Positions 48,042 through 57,207 of a stretch of 64,000 nucleotides of DNA are shown piece after piece. Numbering within the stretch: the first letter of the stretch is position 1; each line of letters begins with the position of its first letter. The notes beneath the pieces are model-generated. The model had not been told where the DNA came from. It searched no databases and saw nothing but the letters and a program-made list of their open reading frames with translations. The position numbers were made by a program, and so were the translations under genes. This DNA comes from Butyricimonas sp. Marseille-P3923 (GTDB taxonomy: Bacteria > Bacteroidota > Bacteroidia > Bacteroidales > Marinifilaceae): contig NZ_FXXL01000007.1 of assembly GCF_900184685.1 (NCBI RefSeq), positions 1,550,001 through 1,614,000 of the forward strand, read 5' to 3'.

Positions 48042-49375
48042 AACGTGCCCCCTTCCCCGTTTATTATTTCTATTATCTTCTCGTTGTTGATAATGATCAT
48101 CCCGTGACGATCATTCGTGATTCCCTCTGTCAATTGATACGTGTATCTCGGCACACTTCCTTCCATCACCGTCGGCAAGTAAACGAAACGGATGTTTTTA
48201 CAACGCTCCTTTAAAACCTGCCCCACTTCAATGATATGAGTCGAAATCATGAACAAACAATCCGGTATCCCGGCAAACGCTTCCGTCACCACCAACGTGG
48301 CATCATAAGCATCTTTCACGTTCGTGCCCCGGAAAAGTTCGTCAAACACGACGACCAGATTTTCCGTCTGGCACAAGTGCTGTGCCACTTTCTTGACACG
48401 CAACACCTCGGCATAAAAATGACTGTACCCCATGCTCAGGTTGTCCGGCAAGTTAATGGTCGTGAACATCCCGTTACGCACGGAAAACACCATCTCCTCT
48501 GCCGGCACGGGAAATCCCGCGTGAGCCAGAAACAAGGCTATCGTGAAAGACTTCATGAATGTTGATTTACCCGCCATATTCGCTCCCGTGAGAAATATGA
48601 CATTGCTGTTCTTGTCCACGTTAATGGTGTTCCCCACGGGTTTCTTCAGGAACGGGTGAAAAACGCCTTTCATCTTCAACACGTTTTCCCCCGCCGGCAA
48701 AGCTTTGGCAAACACGAAATTCCGTTCTCTGGCAACTTCACCCACGGTAATATACACGTCCATCAAGTATATATTGTACATCATCTTGAATAATTTACTC
48801 CGCTCTTCAAACCGGAACACCTTATCGTATTTTACCGCTTGCTCGTAATTTACTTTCTTCTTCCCTTTCTCCTGCCGATACCAATTCCATTTCTCATTGG
48901 CGAGCAATGTTTTCAGTTCGTCATTGGCTTTCTTGACATTCTGGTCACTCGCTTCACCCCCGGAATCCAGAAAGTCATTCAAGGTATTCAACATTTCCAG
49001 ACATCCCATGATTCCATTGTGTATCCATGTATAATCCGTGTCGGAACCCATGATGTTTTTTACCTTCCGTCCCAAGGTATTGTCCTGTGCCATCAACTGA
49101 GTCCTGCTGTCCGTGTTATTCAGGTAAAATTCAATCGCATCAAATATTGCCCCCCGAAAAGGAAAGGACATCCGGCTATCCATGTAATAGGCGATAGCCT
49201 TACTCCGGCTTTCAATGGCATCAATTTCAGAAAGAGGATACTGGAACATCTCTTCCAGCAACCGGGCACCCCCGCGAGAGTGAGTCCGGTTGAAAATCTC
49301 ATAAACAGACTGGTTCTTACCCGTGCCGAATATAGCCAAATCCGTCAATGTTTGCTTATCTATTTTGAAACTCAT
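48038..49375 (-). CDS. MutS-like ATPase lacking the mismatch-recognition domain, copy b
   Basis: 445 residues, clearly paralogous to the downstream copy: both begin MSFxxDKQTLxDLxIxG and share the ATPase block (here TGANMAGKSTFMKSF, LVVVFDELFRGTN, STHIIEVGQVL) and the INLPDNLSMGYSHFYAEVLRVKKVA segment. All nucleotide-binding motifs are intact in both copies. Because eukaryotic MutS homologues work as heterodimers, a heterodimeric ATPase is an attractive inference, though a homodimer plus a spare copy is possible. Translationally coupled with copy a. Confidence 0.87.
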   Translation of the reverse strand: MSFKIDKQTLTDLAIFGTGKNQSVYEIFNRTHSRGGARLLEEMFQYPLSEIDAIESRSKAIAYYMDSRMSFPFRGAIFDAIEFYLNNTDSRTQLMAQDNTLGRKVKNIMGSDTDYTWIHNGIMGCLEMLNTLNDFLDSGGEASDQNVKKANDELKTLLANEKWNWYRQEKGKKKVNYEQAVKYDKVFRFEERSKLFKMMYNIYLMDVYITVGEVARERNFVFAKALPAGENVLKMKGVFHPFLKKPVGNTINVDKNSNVIFLTGANMAGKSTFMKSFTIALFLAHAGFPVPAEEMVFSVRNGMFTTINLPDNLSMGYSHFYAEVLRVKKVAQHLCQTENLVVVFDELFRGTNVKDAYDATLVVTEAFAGIPDCLFMISTHIIEVGQVLKERCKNIRFVYLPTVMEGSVPRYTYQLTEGITNDRHGMIIINNEKIIEIINGEGGTL

Positions 49376-49380
49376 GATTC

Positions 49381-49459
49381 AATTTATGATTTTAGATTTT
49401 AGATTTACGATTCAATCATCCGGCCTTCCGAAATCATAAATCGTAAATCATAAATCACT
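49381..49459. repeat. AT-rich intergenic repeat (AATCATAAATC family)
   Basis: TTTATGATTTTAGATT units followed by inverted AATCATAAATCG units around a CATCCGGCCTTCCG core. Same layout as the run at 43268-43368. Confidence 0.55.
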
Positions 49460-49462
49460 TAA

Positions 49463-51799
49463 TTACTTGGATCTCCTTCTAATCCACAACACGATTCCGG
49501 CACCGGCAAGCAACAACGGGATAATCCATTTGAATCCCCAGTTCATCACGTAGAACCCGTATCTTCCGATGTCTACCCGGTTATCCGTCGTACTCGGTCT
49601 TCTCACGTCCACGGGCAATTCGTTATTACTCAACCAGTGGAAAGTACCCAAGTCCATGATGAAGTTGGTTTGAGAACGACCTTCCGTGATCTCCCCGTTA
49701 GAGATACAATCGGCATCCCCTAAAATCATGATACGCTGTTCTTTACCGTTCACCATACGGGTTAATGCCATACCCGCACAGTAATCCTTGGCCACCTCGC
49801 CTTTTGCCGGATTGATCGTCAAGGGTTCCTCCACGTAATCCAAAGACTCCATTTCGTTCCACACGGCGTATGAACGATTCTCTTTCCTCTGAATATTCAA
49901 CGTATCGCTCACCAGCACGGGAGTCACCTTGAAACCCCGGTCAGCCACTTTCTCCAACCCTGCTGCCGTTGGCAACATCACCCCGTAAGCCAACCCGAAA
50001 TAGTAACTCAACTCGCGGGCGGCAGGAGTAATCAATGCGTTCAGTATATCCGGTTGCAACCAATCCAAACGATATTGCACCAGCGTACCTTCTAACAATT
50101 CCACCCCGAAATACTTGTTCAACAACGGGTTCATCACTTCTCGTCTTCTCGGTTCTCCCAAAACATACAGATTGCCTCCCCGGGCTATATAATCTGCCAA
50201 AACCTGTTCTTCATTCTCAGTGAAAGGTTCACGCATATCGGCTATAGTCAAGATATTCACATCCGCCGGTATTCCCTTTTCCAAATTGATCTCCACAGTT
50301 TCAAATCCTTGGTTTACCAACGCCTGACGGAAATCTTTCTTGTAAGCGAAGAAGTAATAACCGCGAGTCTTCGTATCATGGATAGAGCGCATGCCGTATC
50401 CTTCCACGAAACCGATCTTCGGCACTTCCAGCGTCATCCGCTTCATGGCGGCAGATATTTCCGCCTCAGTCGGAAATGGATTCATCGGGTCGTCATACGT
50501 GCGCAACCAAGCTCTTTCACCGCTTTCACGCACCAACTCCCAAGCAAACGTTTTCTCCCCTTCCAAATTCGTCAACTCCCGCACTTTCTCGGGACTCAAT
50601 ACCCGGTGAACGCTATCCAACTGGAACAATTCGCACATTTTCTTAGCCGCCTGACGCACAGTTTGATTCTTACTTCCCAATCTTTGCGCAAAAGTTTCCC
50701 CGTATATCCCGTCAGCCGGGGTGATCGTATCGTAATAATACACCACTTTCAATTTCATTTCGGGTTTAAACCGCTCGTACAATTTAAAATGCTCCCGATT
50801 CTGTTGAATAAACTTGGGGAAAGCAAACATCTGGTAATTCGGTCCCAAGATATTCACGTAAGCCGTGATCGTCAAACCACCATCTAACTTCGACACGATT
50901 TCTTGGCTATGCGGCGTCAACGTGTTCCATTTCGTGGAAGAAGCATCGTAATACCCCATCAATTTCGGACGGGAAGAGAAATACCCTAACGTACAGGCAA
51001 TCAATACAACAGCTACATATCTACCGAAAGAAACCTGCCAACGTACTTTCTGGCGCACTGCGTTCAAGCGAATCACCGTCAGGAACAAGAACAAAGCCGT
51101 CACGATCGGGAAATACAACACGTCCTCCGAGCAAAGCATACCCATCACGAACGTGGAAGCCCGACCATTAATACTCAACCAGTAAGTCACGTCACGAATG
51201 ATGTCGTACTCCTGCCACCAGCCCCCGACCATGCTCAACAACATCAGAATGATAAACGTTCCGATTGCAGCCACGAACTGGTAAGAAGTCAAACTGGACA
51301 CGAAAATACCCACTGCCACGTACGTGCAAGTCAACAGGAACAATCCCAACAGACCGACCAACACCACAGGTAATTCAAAGTTCTCCACCGTGAAAGCGGC
51401 ATAAATCACGTAAAGCAACAATATTCCGCACATGAGGGCGGCGTAAATCACCATCGACAGAAATTTACCCAAGATAATCTGTGAATTACGAACCGGTGAC
51501 GAATACAACAATTTAATAGACCCGCTACTCAACTCCCTACTAATCAACCCCATCGTCAACAGCGGGATATAATAATACAAGTAATTCTGCACGATCCCCC
51601 AAATCCCGTTCGCGAACAAAGACATGGAAGTCATCATCGTTCTCCCGCTCCCGTATTCATTCCCTTTCATGAACCACTCGTATCTCCCCGTGAAGAACAA
51701 GGCCGTCTGCAAAGTAAATATCACCAACAGAAACCATGCTACCGGCGAACAAAAAAGCATCCGCAACTCTGCCTTCGCTATTCTATATATCAATTTCAT
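49463..51799 (-). CDS. GldF-GldG fusion ABC transporter component, copy 2
   Basis: 778 residues, same architecture as the copy at 38583. It has an N-terminal ABC-2 permease (AELRMLFCSPVAWFLLVIFTLQTALFFTG; RELSSGSIKLLYSSPVRNSQIILGKFLSM) and a linker helix near 265-285. The extracytoplasmic GldG-type domain follows (WNTLTPHSQEIVSKLDGGLTITAYVN ... QVLADYIARGGNLYVLGEP, AVWNEMESLDYV), and then a C-terminal helix with RRRSK. Its closest relative in the window by eye is copy 3. It is followed, across an AT-rich repeat, by the MutS-like pair. Its ATPase gene lies 39 bp upstream. Confidence 0.87.
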   Translation of the reverse strand: MKLIYRIAKAELRMLFCSPVAWFLLVIFTLQTALFFTGRYEWFMKGNEYGSGRTMMTSMSLFANGIWGIVQNYLYYYIPLLTMGLISRELSSGSIKLLYSSPVRNSQIILGKFLSMVIYAALMCGILLLYVIYAAFTVENFELPVVLVGLLGLFLLTCTYVAVGIFVSSLTSYQFVAAIGTFIILMLLSMVGGWWQEYDIIRDVTYWLSINGRASTFVMGMLCSEDVLYFPIVTALFLFLTVIRLNAVRQKVRWQVSFGRYVAVVLIACTLGYFSSRPKLMGYYDASSTKWNTLTPHSQEIVSKLDGGLTITAYVNILGPNYQMFAFPKFIQQNREHFKLYERFKPEMKLKVVYYYDTITPADGIYGETFAQRLGSKNQTVRQAAKKMCELFQLDSVHRVLSPEKVRELTNLEGEKTFAWELVRESGERAWLRTYDDPMNPFPTEAEISAAMKRMTLEVPKIGFVEGYGMRSIHDTKTRGYYFFAYKKDFRQALVNQGFETVEINLEKGIPADVNILTIADMREPFTENEEQVLADYIARGGNLYVLGEPRRREVMNPLLNKYFGVELLEGTLVQYRLDWLQPDILNALITPAARELSYYFGLAYGVMLPTAAGLEKVADRGFKVTPVLVSDTLNIQRKENRSYAVWNEMESLDYVEEPLTINPAKGEVAKDYCAGMALTRMVNGKEQRIMILGDADCISNGEITEGRSQTNFIMDLGTFHWLSNNELPVDVRRPSTTDNRVDIGRYGFYVMNWGFKWIIPLLLAGAGIVLWIRRRSK

Positions 51800-51838
51800 A
51801 ATCTCAATTTTTTATAGTCACATACCTTAAATTATACA

Positions 51839-52765
51839 TCAGTGCGCTTGTTTCGACAACGCCGCGAAAATATCGTCCAGCGAGCTTTTCTCCGGTCGGA
51901 TCTCCACCAACCGCCAGCGATTGCGGGAACTTGCCTCGACCAAGCGTTCCAGTACACCTTCCGCATCCTCGAACGAGATACGGAAACGTTGTCCACCTAA
52001 CTCCTCTACACCGGTCACCCCCTCCACTTGCATCAACACCTCGGGAGCCGGGGCATCCGCCAATTGCAAGAAAATAGTACTCGGCACGATATAATTATCA
52101 AACTGGTCTACCGTCCCGGAGAACACCAACTTTCCTTGTTCGATCATCAACAGGTAGTCGCATATAGCGTGCACTTCCCTCAAAATATGCGTGGAAAGGA
52201 TCACTGTCCGCTCTTTCGCAATATCTTGTATTAGGCGGCGGATATCCAAGATCTGTGTCGGATCCAACCCGTTCGTCGGTTCGTCGAACACCACCAAGGC
52301 GGGTTTATGCACGATAGCCTGTGCAATCCCCACCCGTTGCTGGTATCCCCCGGAAAGATTCTTGATCAACCGACTACGGAAGTGCATGATAGAGCAACGC
52401 TCCATCGTCTCCTCCACGGCCGCTTTGATCTCGGCATCCGGCATCCGGCGCAAATAAGCCGAATGTGTCAGATACTCCTCCACCGTCATATCCGTGTACA
52501 ACGGAGCCTGCTGGGGCAAGAATCCGATATGTTTCTTCGCCTCCAAGGGATCCAAACGCGTATCCGCACCGTGAATAAAAACATTCCCTTCCGTTTGTTT
52601 CAACACCCCGCATATAATGTTCATCACGGTCGATTTCCCCGCCCCGTTAGAGCCTAACAAACCGTAAATACCTTTCTTCGGGATCTCGAAACTAATATCC
52701 TTGACAGCCCATTGCACACTGTAACGATGTGACAAATGTTCCACTTTTACGATAGCTTCTTCCAT
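51839..52765 (-). CDS. GldA-like ABC transporter ATPase, copy 2
   Basis: 308 residues. Walker A is GSNGAGKSTVMNIICG, signature LSGGYQQRVGIAQAIVHKP, Walker B LVVFDEPTNGLDPTQ and H-loop ILSTHILRE. The C-terminal extension (VPSTIFLQLADAPAPEVLMQVEGVTGVEELGG...IRPEKSSLDDIFAALSKQ) matches copies 1 and 3. It energises the adjacent GldF-GldG fusion. The first residues (MEEAIVKVEHLSHRYSVQWAVKDISFEIPKKGIYGLLG) are almost the same as in copy 3, indicating recent tandem duplication. Confidence 0.9.
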   Translation of the reverse strand: MEEAIVKVEHLSHRYSVQWAVKDISFEIPKKGIYGLLGSNGAGKSTVMNIICGVLKQTEGNVFIHGADTRLDPLEAKKHIGFLPQQAPLYTDMTVEEYLTHSAYLRRMPDAEIKAAVEETMERCSIMHFRSRLIKNLSGGYQQRVGIAQAIVHKPALVVFDEPTNGLDPTQILDIRRLIQDIAKERTVILSTHILREVHAICDYLLMIEQGKLVFSGTVDQFDNYIVPSTIFLQLADAPAPEVLMQVEGVTGVEELGGQRFRISFEDAEGVLERLVEASSRNRWRLVEIRPEKSSLDDIFAALSKQAH

Positions 52766-52812
52766 AAATATCTTTTATTTCTTTTTTATCATACCAAAAT
52801 TTTCACACTCGC

Positions 52813-55110
52813 TTATCTTCCTCTCCGTCGGAACCAGATGAACACCCCGCATCCCAACAATAAGATCGGTAACCCGAATTTAAACGCCGCTTTGAATACC
52901 CTGTACCAAGCCATGGAGATCGATACAGAAGAATCCTTCGTGTCCGGACGCCGCATATCCAAGGGTAATTCCCCGTATGTCATCCAGAGAGCAGTTCCTG
53001 CCAGCAGATTTCCATTGGCAGCCGAAACTCCCCGGGTGATCACGAACTCGTTGTTTGACAAACAATCGGCGTCACCCGTCACCAAGATACGCTGTTCCTT
53101 ATCCCCCACTTGACGGGTCAACCCAGCCGCGGTAGTGAACACCTTGGAGATTTCTCCTGCCGCCGGGTTAAATTTCACGGTATCATCCACGAAATCCGTG
53201 GTTTCCAACTCCGTCCACACCGGAGCGATTGTATCCGTTTCCAAGAAGGCCTCCACCTTGAATCCCTTCTCTTCCACTTGCTCTATCCCCGCGCAATTCT
53301 CATGCACGATGCGGTAAGTCGTTTTCAACTGAGGCAGTAACTCTTTCCCTGCTCGAGTCGGCACTACCGCCAAAAGGTTAGCAGTAGGCAACGTACCCTT
53401 GAACCGCACGTCCGGTCCCACGACCAAAGGAGTCAACTCCAACCCGAAGAACTTGCCCAAGACCTTATTTTGAGCCTCCCGGTGGCTGGGTTCTCCCATG
53501 AATATCATGTTTCCACCCCGTGCAATATATCTCTCCAACACGGATTCCTCCTCCGGAGTCAATTCGGTACGCATATCCGCAATCCACAACAAATCAACGT
53601 CTTTCGCGATATCCTTATCCAACGTCACCTCTTCCAGATCGAATCCTTGATTAACCATAGCCGTGGAATGCCATTTATTTGTCAGCAAATACCCCATGTT
53701 ATACGGGACGTCCCCGTACATACTTCTCTCCCGGTGTCCGGTCACGAACCCGATCTTGGGCACCTCCATCACCATACGCTTCAATGCCACGGATGTTGAA
53801 CCTTCATCCAATAATCCCCGACCGGTAAAATCGTATAACCACTCTCTCTGCCCGTTTTCCCGAACAGCTTCGCGCACGAACCGGTATCCCTGCGATGCCA
53901 AATCCGCCATATTGTCCACCTCATTTTTTGACAATAACATCATACTGTCGATCTCGTACACCTCGCACAATTGGCGGGCTTGCTGCCAAGCAGAAGGACG
54001 TCCCGGCATACCCTCGTTCGGGTCGGCGTAATAATACACCACTTTCAACTTCGTTTCCGGTTTAAAACGCGTGAATTGCCGCGAAGCCTCCCGGTTATAC
54101 ATGATGAAATGGGGATAAGCGTAACTGCCGTATCTCTGGTCAAGCACGTTCACGTAAGAAGTGATTGTCAATCCTCCCTCCAATTTCCCCACGATCTCTT
54201 GAGCCACAGGAGTCAACGTATTACTCTTCGTGGAAGTCGTATCCGCGTAAGCCAACAATGCCGGGCGGGAAGAAACGAATGCCACCAAGCAAACCAAAGC
54301 GATCACCACAAGATTTTTATAAAGCGTGATCGTAAATTTCTGCTTCTGGCGGATAGCATGCAAACGGATAATCGTCAACATCAGGAACAACACTATCACT
54401 GTCGGGAAATAGATCAAATCCTCGCTACATAACATACCTTGAATAAAAGTAGATACACGTCCGTTCATTCCCAACCAATAGGTAATTTCCCGCACGAAGT
54501 CGTATTGCTGCCCCCAGCCGCTCACCATACCCAACAACATCAACACGATAAACGTACCCACGGCCGAAATCACCTGATAGGAAGTCAAACTGGAAACGAA
54601 AATACCCACCGCCATGTACGTGCAGGCCAACAGGAATATCCCCAACAATCCGGTCAACACCCATGCCCACTCGAAATTATCAATCGTGCACCAAGCAAAT
54701 ACGACATACACGAACAAGATCAACGTCAACAATAACGCGTACACCACCATCGCCAAGAATTTTCCTAACACGATATGGGTATTACTGATCGGTGAAGAAT
54801 ACAACAATTTAATAGAACCGCTACTCAACTCTTTACTGATCACCCCCATCGTCAACAACGGGATATACAGGTACAAGATATTCACCACGCTCGGCCATAA
54901 CCCCGATCCGGCACCATATCCCATGATAAACAGACGTTTGGAACACCAATAAGTCGTTCCGCTATTCTCCACGTCAAGCACGAAGCCTTCAAGCATACCC
55001 GTGTAAAAGAACACGGTCTGAAAAACAAAACACAGTAGCAACAACCAAGCGATAGGCGAATAAAAAAGCATCTGCAATTCCGTCTTCGCTATTTTATATA
55101 TGGCTCTCAT
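52813..55110 (-). CDS. GldF-GldG fusion ABC transporter component, copy 3
   Basis: 765 residues with the same permease, GldG-type domain and C-terminal helix order as the other two copies (TELQMLFYSPIAWLLLLCFVFQTVFFYTG; KELSSGSIKLLYSSPISNTHIVLGKFLAM; SNTLTPVAQEIVGKLEGGLTITSYVN; SVLERYIARGGNMIFMGEPSHREAQNK; tail FRRRGR). The conserved stretches are so similar to copy 2 that duplication of the ATPase/fusion pair is the simplest explanation. Divergence is concentrated in the extracytoplasmic part, which suggests different cargo or partners. Confidence 0.87.
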   Translation of the reverse strand: MRAIYKIAKTELQMLFYSPIAWLLLLCFVFQTVFFYTGMLEGFVLDVENSGTTYWCSKRLFIMGYGAGSGLWPSVVNILYLYIPLLTMGVISKELSSGSIKLLYSSPISNTHIVLGKFLAMVVYALLLTLILFVYVVFAWCTIDNFEWAWVLTGLLGIFLLACTYMAVGIFVSSLTSYQVISAVGTFIVLMLLGMVSGWGQQYDFVREITYWLGMNGRVSTFIQGMLCSEDLIYFPTVIVLFLMLTIIRLHAIRQKQKFTITLYKNLVVIALVCLVAFVSSRPALLAYADTTSTKSNTLTPVAQEIVGKLEGGLTITSYVNVLDQRYGSYAYPHFIMYNREASRQFTRFKPETKLKVVYYYADPNEGMPGRPSAWQQARQLCEVYEIDSMMLLSKNEVDNMADLASQGYRFVREAVRENGQREWLYDFTGRGLLDEGSTSVALKRMVMEVPKIGFVTGHRERSMYGDVPYNMGYLLTNKWHSTAMVNQGFDLEEVTLDKDIAKDVDLLWIADMRTELTPEEESVLERYIARGGNMIFMGEPSHREAQNKVLGKFFGLELTPLVVGPDVRFKGTLPTANLLAVVPTRAGKELLPQLKTTYRIVHENCAGIEQVEEKGFKVEAFLETDTIAPVWTELETTDFVDDTVKFNPAAGEISKVFTTAAGLTRQVGDKEQRILVTGDADCLSNNEFVITRGVSAANGNLLAGTALWMTYGELPLDMRRPDTKDSSVSISMAWYRVFKAAFKFGLPILLLGCGVFIWFRRRGR

Positions 55111-55135
55111 AATAAATCTCTTTAACGTTTAGCAA

Positions 55136-56068
55136 TTAATTTCCCTTTCCCTTCTCTGTCAACTTGGCGAATATCGTGTCTAACGAATTCTTCTCCTGCC
55201 GAATCTCCTGCATTCGCCAATGATGTTCGGTGCTTTGGTCCACGAGGCGTTCGGTTACCTCCTGCGCATCAGTAAAGCGCATGCGGAATTGCTGTCCGCC
55301 CAGGTCCTCTACCCCAGTCACACCTTCCACTTGTCCCAACACCTCGACCGAGGGTGCGTTGGCAAAGTGAACATATATCGTGTTCGGCACGATGTAATTG
55401 TCAAACTCGTCCACGGTTCCGGAAAAAACCATCTTCCCGTGATCCATCATCAGGATATGGTCGCAGGTAGCCTGCACTTCCGGCAATATATGCGTGGAGA
55501 GAATCACCGTGCGTTCTTCTGCAATACTCTTGATTAAATGACGAATTTCCACGATCTGGTTCGGGTCCAAACCGTTGGTCGGCTCGTCAAACACCACTAA
55601 ATCCGGTTTATGCACGATAGCCTGCGCGATACCCACTCGCTGCTGGTACCCCCCGGATAAATTCTTTAACAACCGTCTACGAAAATGAGTGATAGCACAA
55701 CGTTCCATCGCCTCTTCCACCGCCTTCTTCATCTCACGGGGTGCCACCCAGCGCAAATCTGCCGCATGTGTCAAATACTCCTCTACCGTTAAATCATGAT
55801 ACAAAGGAGGTTTCTGCGGCAAAAAACCGATATGCCGCTTGGCGGCAATCGTATCCCGTTTCGTGTTCACTCCCGCGATAATCACCTCCCCCTCGGTCTG
55901 TTTCAACACCCCGCACATGATATTCATCACGGTCGATTTCCCCGCCCCGTTCGCACCCAGCAACCCGTAAATCCCGTGCTTGGGAATTTCAAAACTTACA
56001 TCTCTCACAGCCCACTGGATGCTATACCGATGTGACAAATGTTCTACTCTTACGATAATCTCTTCCAT
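55136..56068 (-). CDS. GldA-like ABC transporter ATPase, copy 3
   Basis: 310 residues. Walker A is GANGAGKSTVMNIMCG, signature LSGGYQQRVGIAQAIVHKP, Walker B LVVFDEPTNGLDPNQ and H-loop ILSTHILPE. The C-terminal regulatory extension is similar to copy 2. It is the first gene of the export cluster after the terminator at 56102-56137, so a promoter is expected in 56069-56101, but I found no TAnnTTTG match there. Reading through the terminator from the SusC/SusD operon is the alternative. Confidence 0.9.
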   Translation of the reverse strand: MEEIIVRVEHLSHRYSIQWAVRDVSFEIPKHGIYGLLGANGAGKSTVMNIMCGVLKQTEGEVIIAGVNTKRDTIAAKRHIGFLPQKPPLYHDLTVEEYLTHAADLRWVAPREMKKAVEEAMERCAITHFRRRLLKNLSGGYQQRVGIAQAIVHKPDLVVFDEPTNGLDPNQIVEIRHLIKSIAEERTVILSTHILPEVQATCDHILMMDHGKMVFSGTVDEFDNYIVPNTIYVHFANAPSVEVLGQVEGVTGVEDLGGQQFRMRFTDAQEVTERLVDQSTEHHWRMQEIRQEKNSLDTIFAKLTEKGKGN

Positions 56069-56101
56069 AACACTGTTATATTTTTACATACAATACACCC
56101 T

Positions 56102-56137
56102 AAAAGCATCGCCCGTCCCGTAAAAAACGAGCGATGC
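56102..56137 (-). terminator. Intrinsic terminator between the SusC/SusD operon and the export cluster
   Basis: On the minus strand an 11-bp stem (56127-56137 with 56106-56116, one U-G pair) and a 10-nt loop are followed by TTTT (56102-56105). Confidence 0.75.
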
Positions 56138-56183
56138 ATCACATATAAATGATCACTAAAAAACTAAACTAACATCGATGTTT

Positions 56184-57197
56184 TTATTCTCCCTCCCCGG
56201 TCGCAAAACGTTCGGGGAAACGGATACGATCTAAACTCAACCCGAAACTCTCGATATAATCAACCAATATCTCGTACTTCTGCCGCACTTTATCATATCC
56301 GCGTTGAGGATACAATATTCCGGTATAGTCCATATACGATTGATTGTCATACATACTCCAATTTGCAGTTTCCGACTCCAACTCCGCCATGGAATACGAC
56401 ATCACTAAGTCCATGTAAAAAGCGAAATCTTTTTCCTGCATCTCCGTTAGCACGAAGCTGCTTTTTACCGTTTGTACATTCAGGTACCCGAGGGCGAAAA
56501 CACTGTTCGACGGTCCGGGAATAGCAGTAGGACTTCCCGGCCATGCTGTAGGGTTAGGCACCTTATAATCGGAAACCTGCAAAAATTCTTCCGGAATAGA
56601 GAAAAGTCCTTTCGTTGTCAAGATGTTAATAAAGACCTTATTAACCTCTCTTAAAAAGTCTGATTTCACGCTTTCCGTAATTTCAAAATCTTCTCTCGCC
56701 CCATTCAATGCGATATAATCATACCCCTTGTATGCCATCAACTCCACGGAATCCCCACGTTCCATCTTTCCCGTAAGATAATTCATTTTCCAACTTCCCT
56801 TCCACAATTCAGAACACAGGAACACCTTCAAAGGCATGTTTTCCTTTAGCATATCCTCCGAGTAATAATCCAAGAAAAGTTCCTGAAACATCTCCAATAC
56901 TGGTCCCACGTGCTCCGGATCCGCTTGCTTTGCCGACAAATATCCACCCAAATTCGGTTCTACTTGTTCTTCCCATGCGGTATTTGCCCAGTACAAATCA
57001 CCTATCTTAAAATCATAAACCGTGTAAAAACCGTATTTATCAAACCATGCGACAATATCCTTGTCATACTCGTGATTGCCTTGAGGCAAGGAATACATCA
57101 TCTCGCTCCCCTCCGTGGGTACGATATCTTTTTCGTTATAGCACCCGGTCCATATCACGGCGCAAAAAACGATAAATAATAAATATCTGAATTTCAT
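56184..57197 (-). CDS. Metallopeptidase-like (Mx1-type) lipoprotein with degenerate active site
   Basis: 337 residues from the ATG at 57197; an upstream frame extension would lie inside susD. The lipobox is VIWTGC (Cys19). The overall layout follows the zinc-binding metallopeptidase lipoproteins that accompany SusC/SusD pairs: an N-terminal WFDKYGFYTVYDFKIGDLYW segment, a middle VFLCSELWKG, then the helix where HExxH is expected, and a late LGYLNV...EKDFAFYMDLVMSYS. At the expected site the sequence reads DFLREVNKVFINIL, so the two zinc histidines are missing and catalysis is unlikely. A binding-only role is inferred. Confidence 0.65.
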   Translation of the reverse strand: MKFRYLLFIVFCAVIWTGCYNEKDIVPTEGSEMMYSLPQGNHEYDKDIVAWFDKYGFYTVYDFKIGDLYWANTAWEEQVEPNLGGYLSAKQADPEHVGPVLEMFQELFLDYYSEDMLKENMPLKVFLCSELWKGSWKMNYLTGKMERGDSVELMAYKGYDYIALNGAREDFEITESVKSDFLREVNKVFINILTTKGLFSIPEEFLQVSDYKVPNPTAWPGSPTAIPGPSNSVFALGYLNVQTVKSSFVLTEMQEKDFAFYMDLVMSYSMAELESETANWSMYDNQSYMDYTGILYPQRGYDKVRQKYEILVDYIESFGLSLDRIRFPERFATGEGE

Positions 57198-57207
57198 AGT
57201 AAAACAA

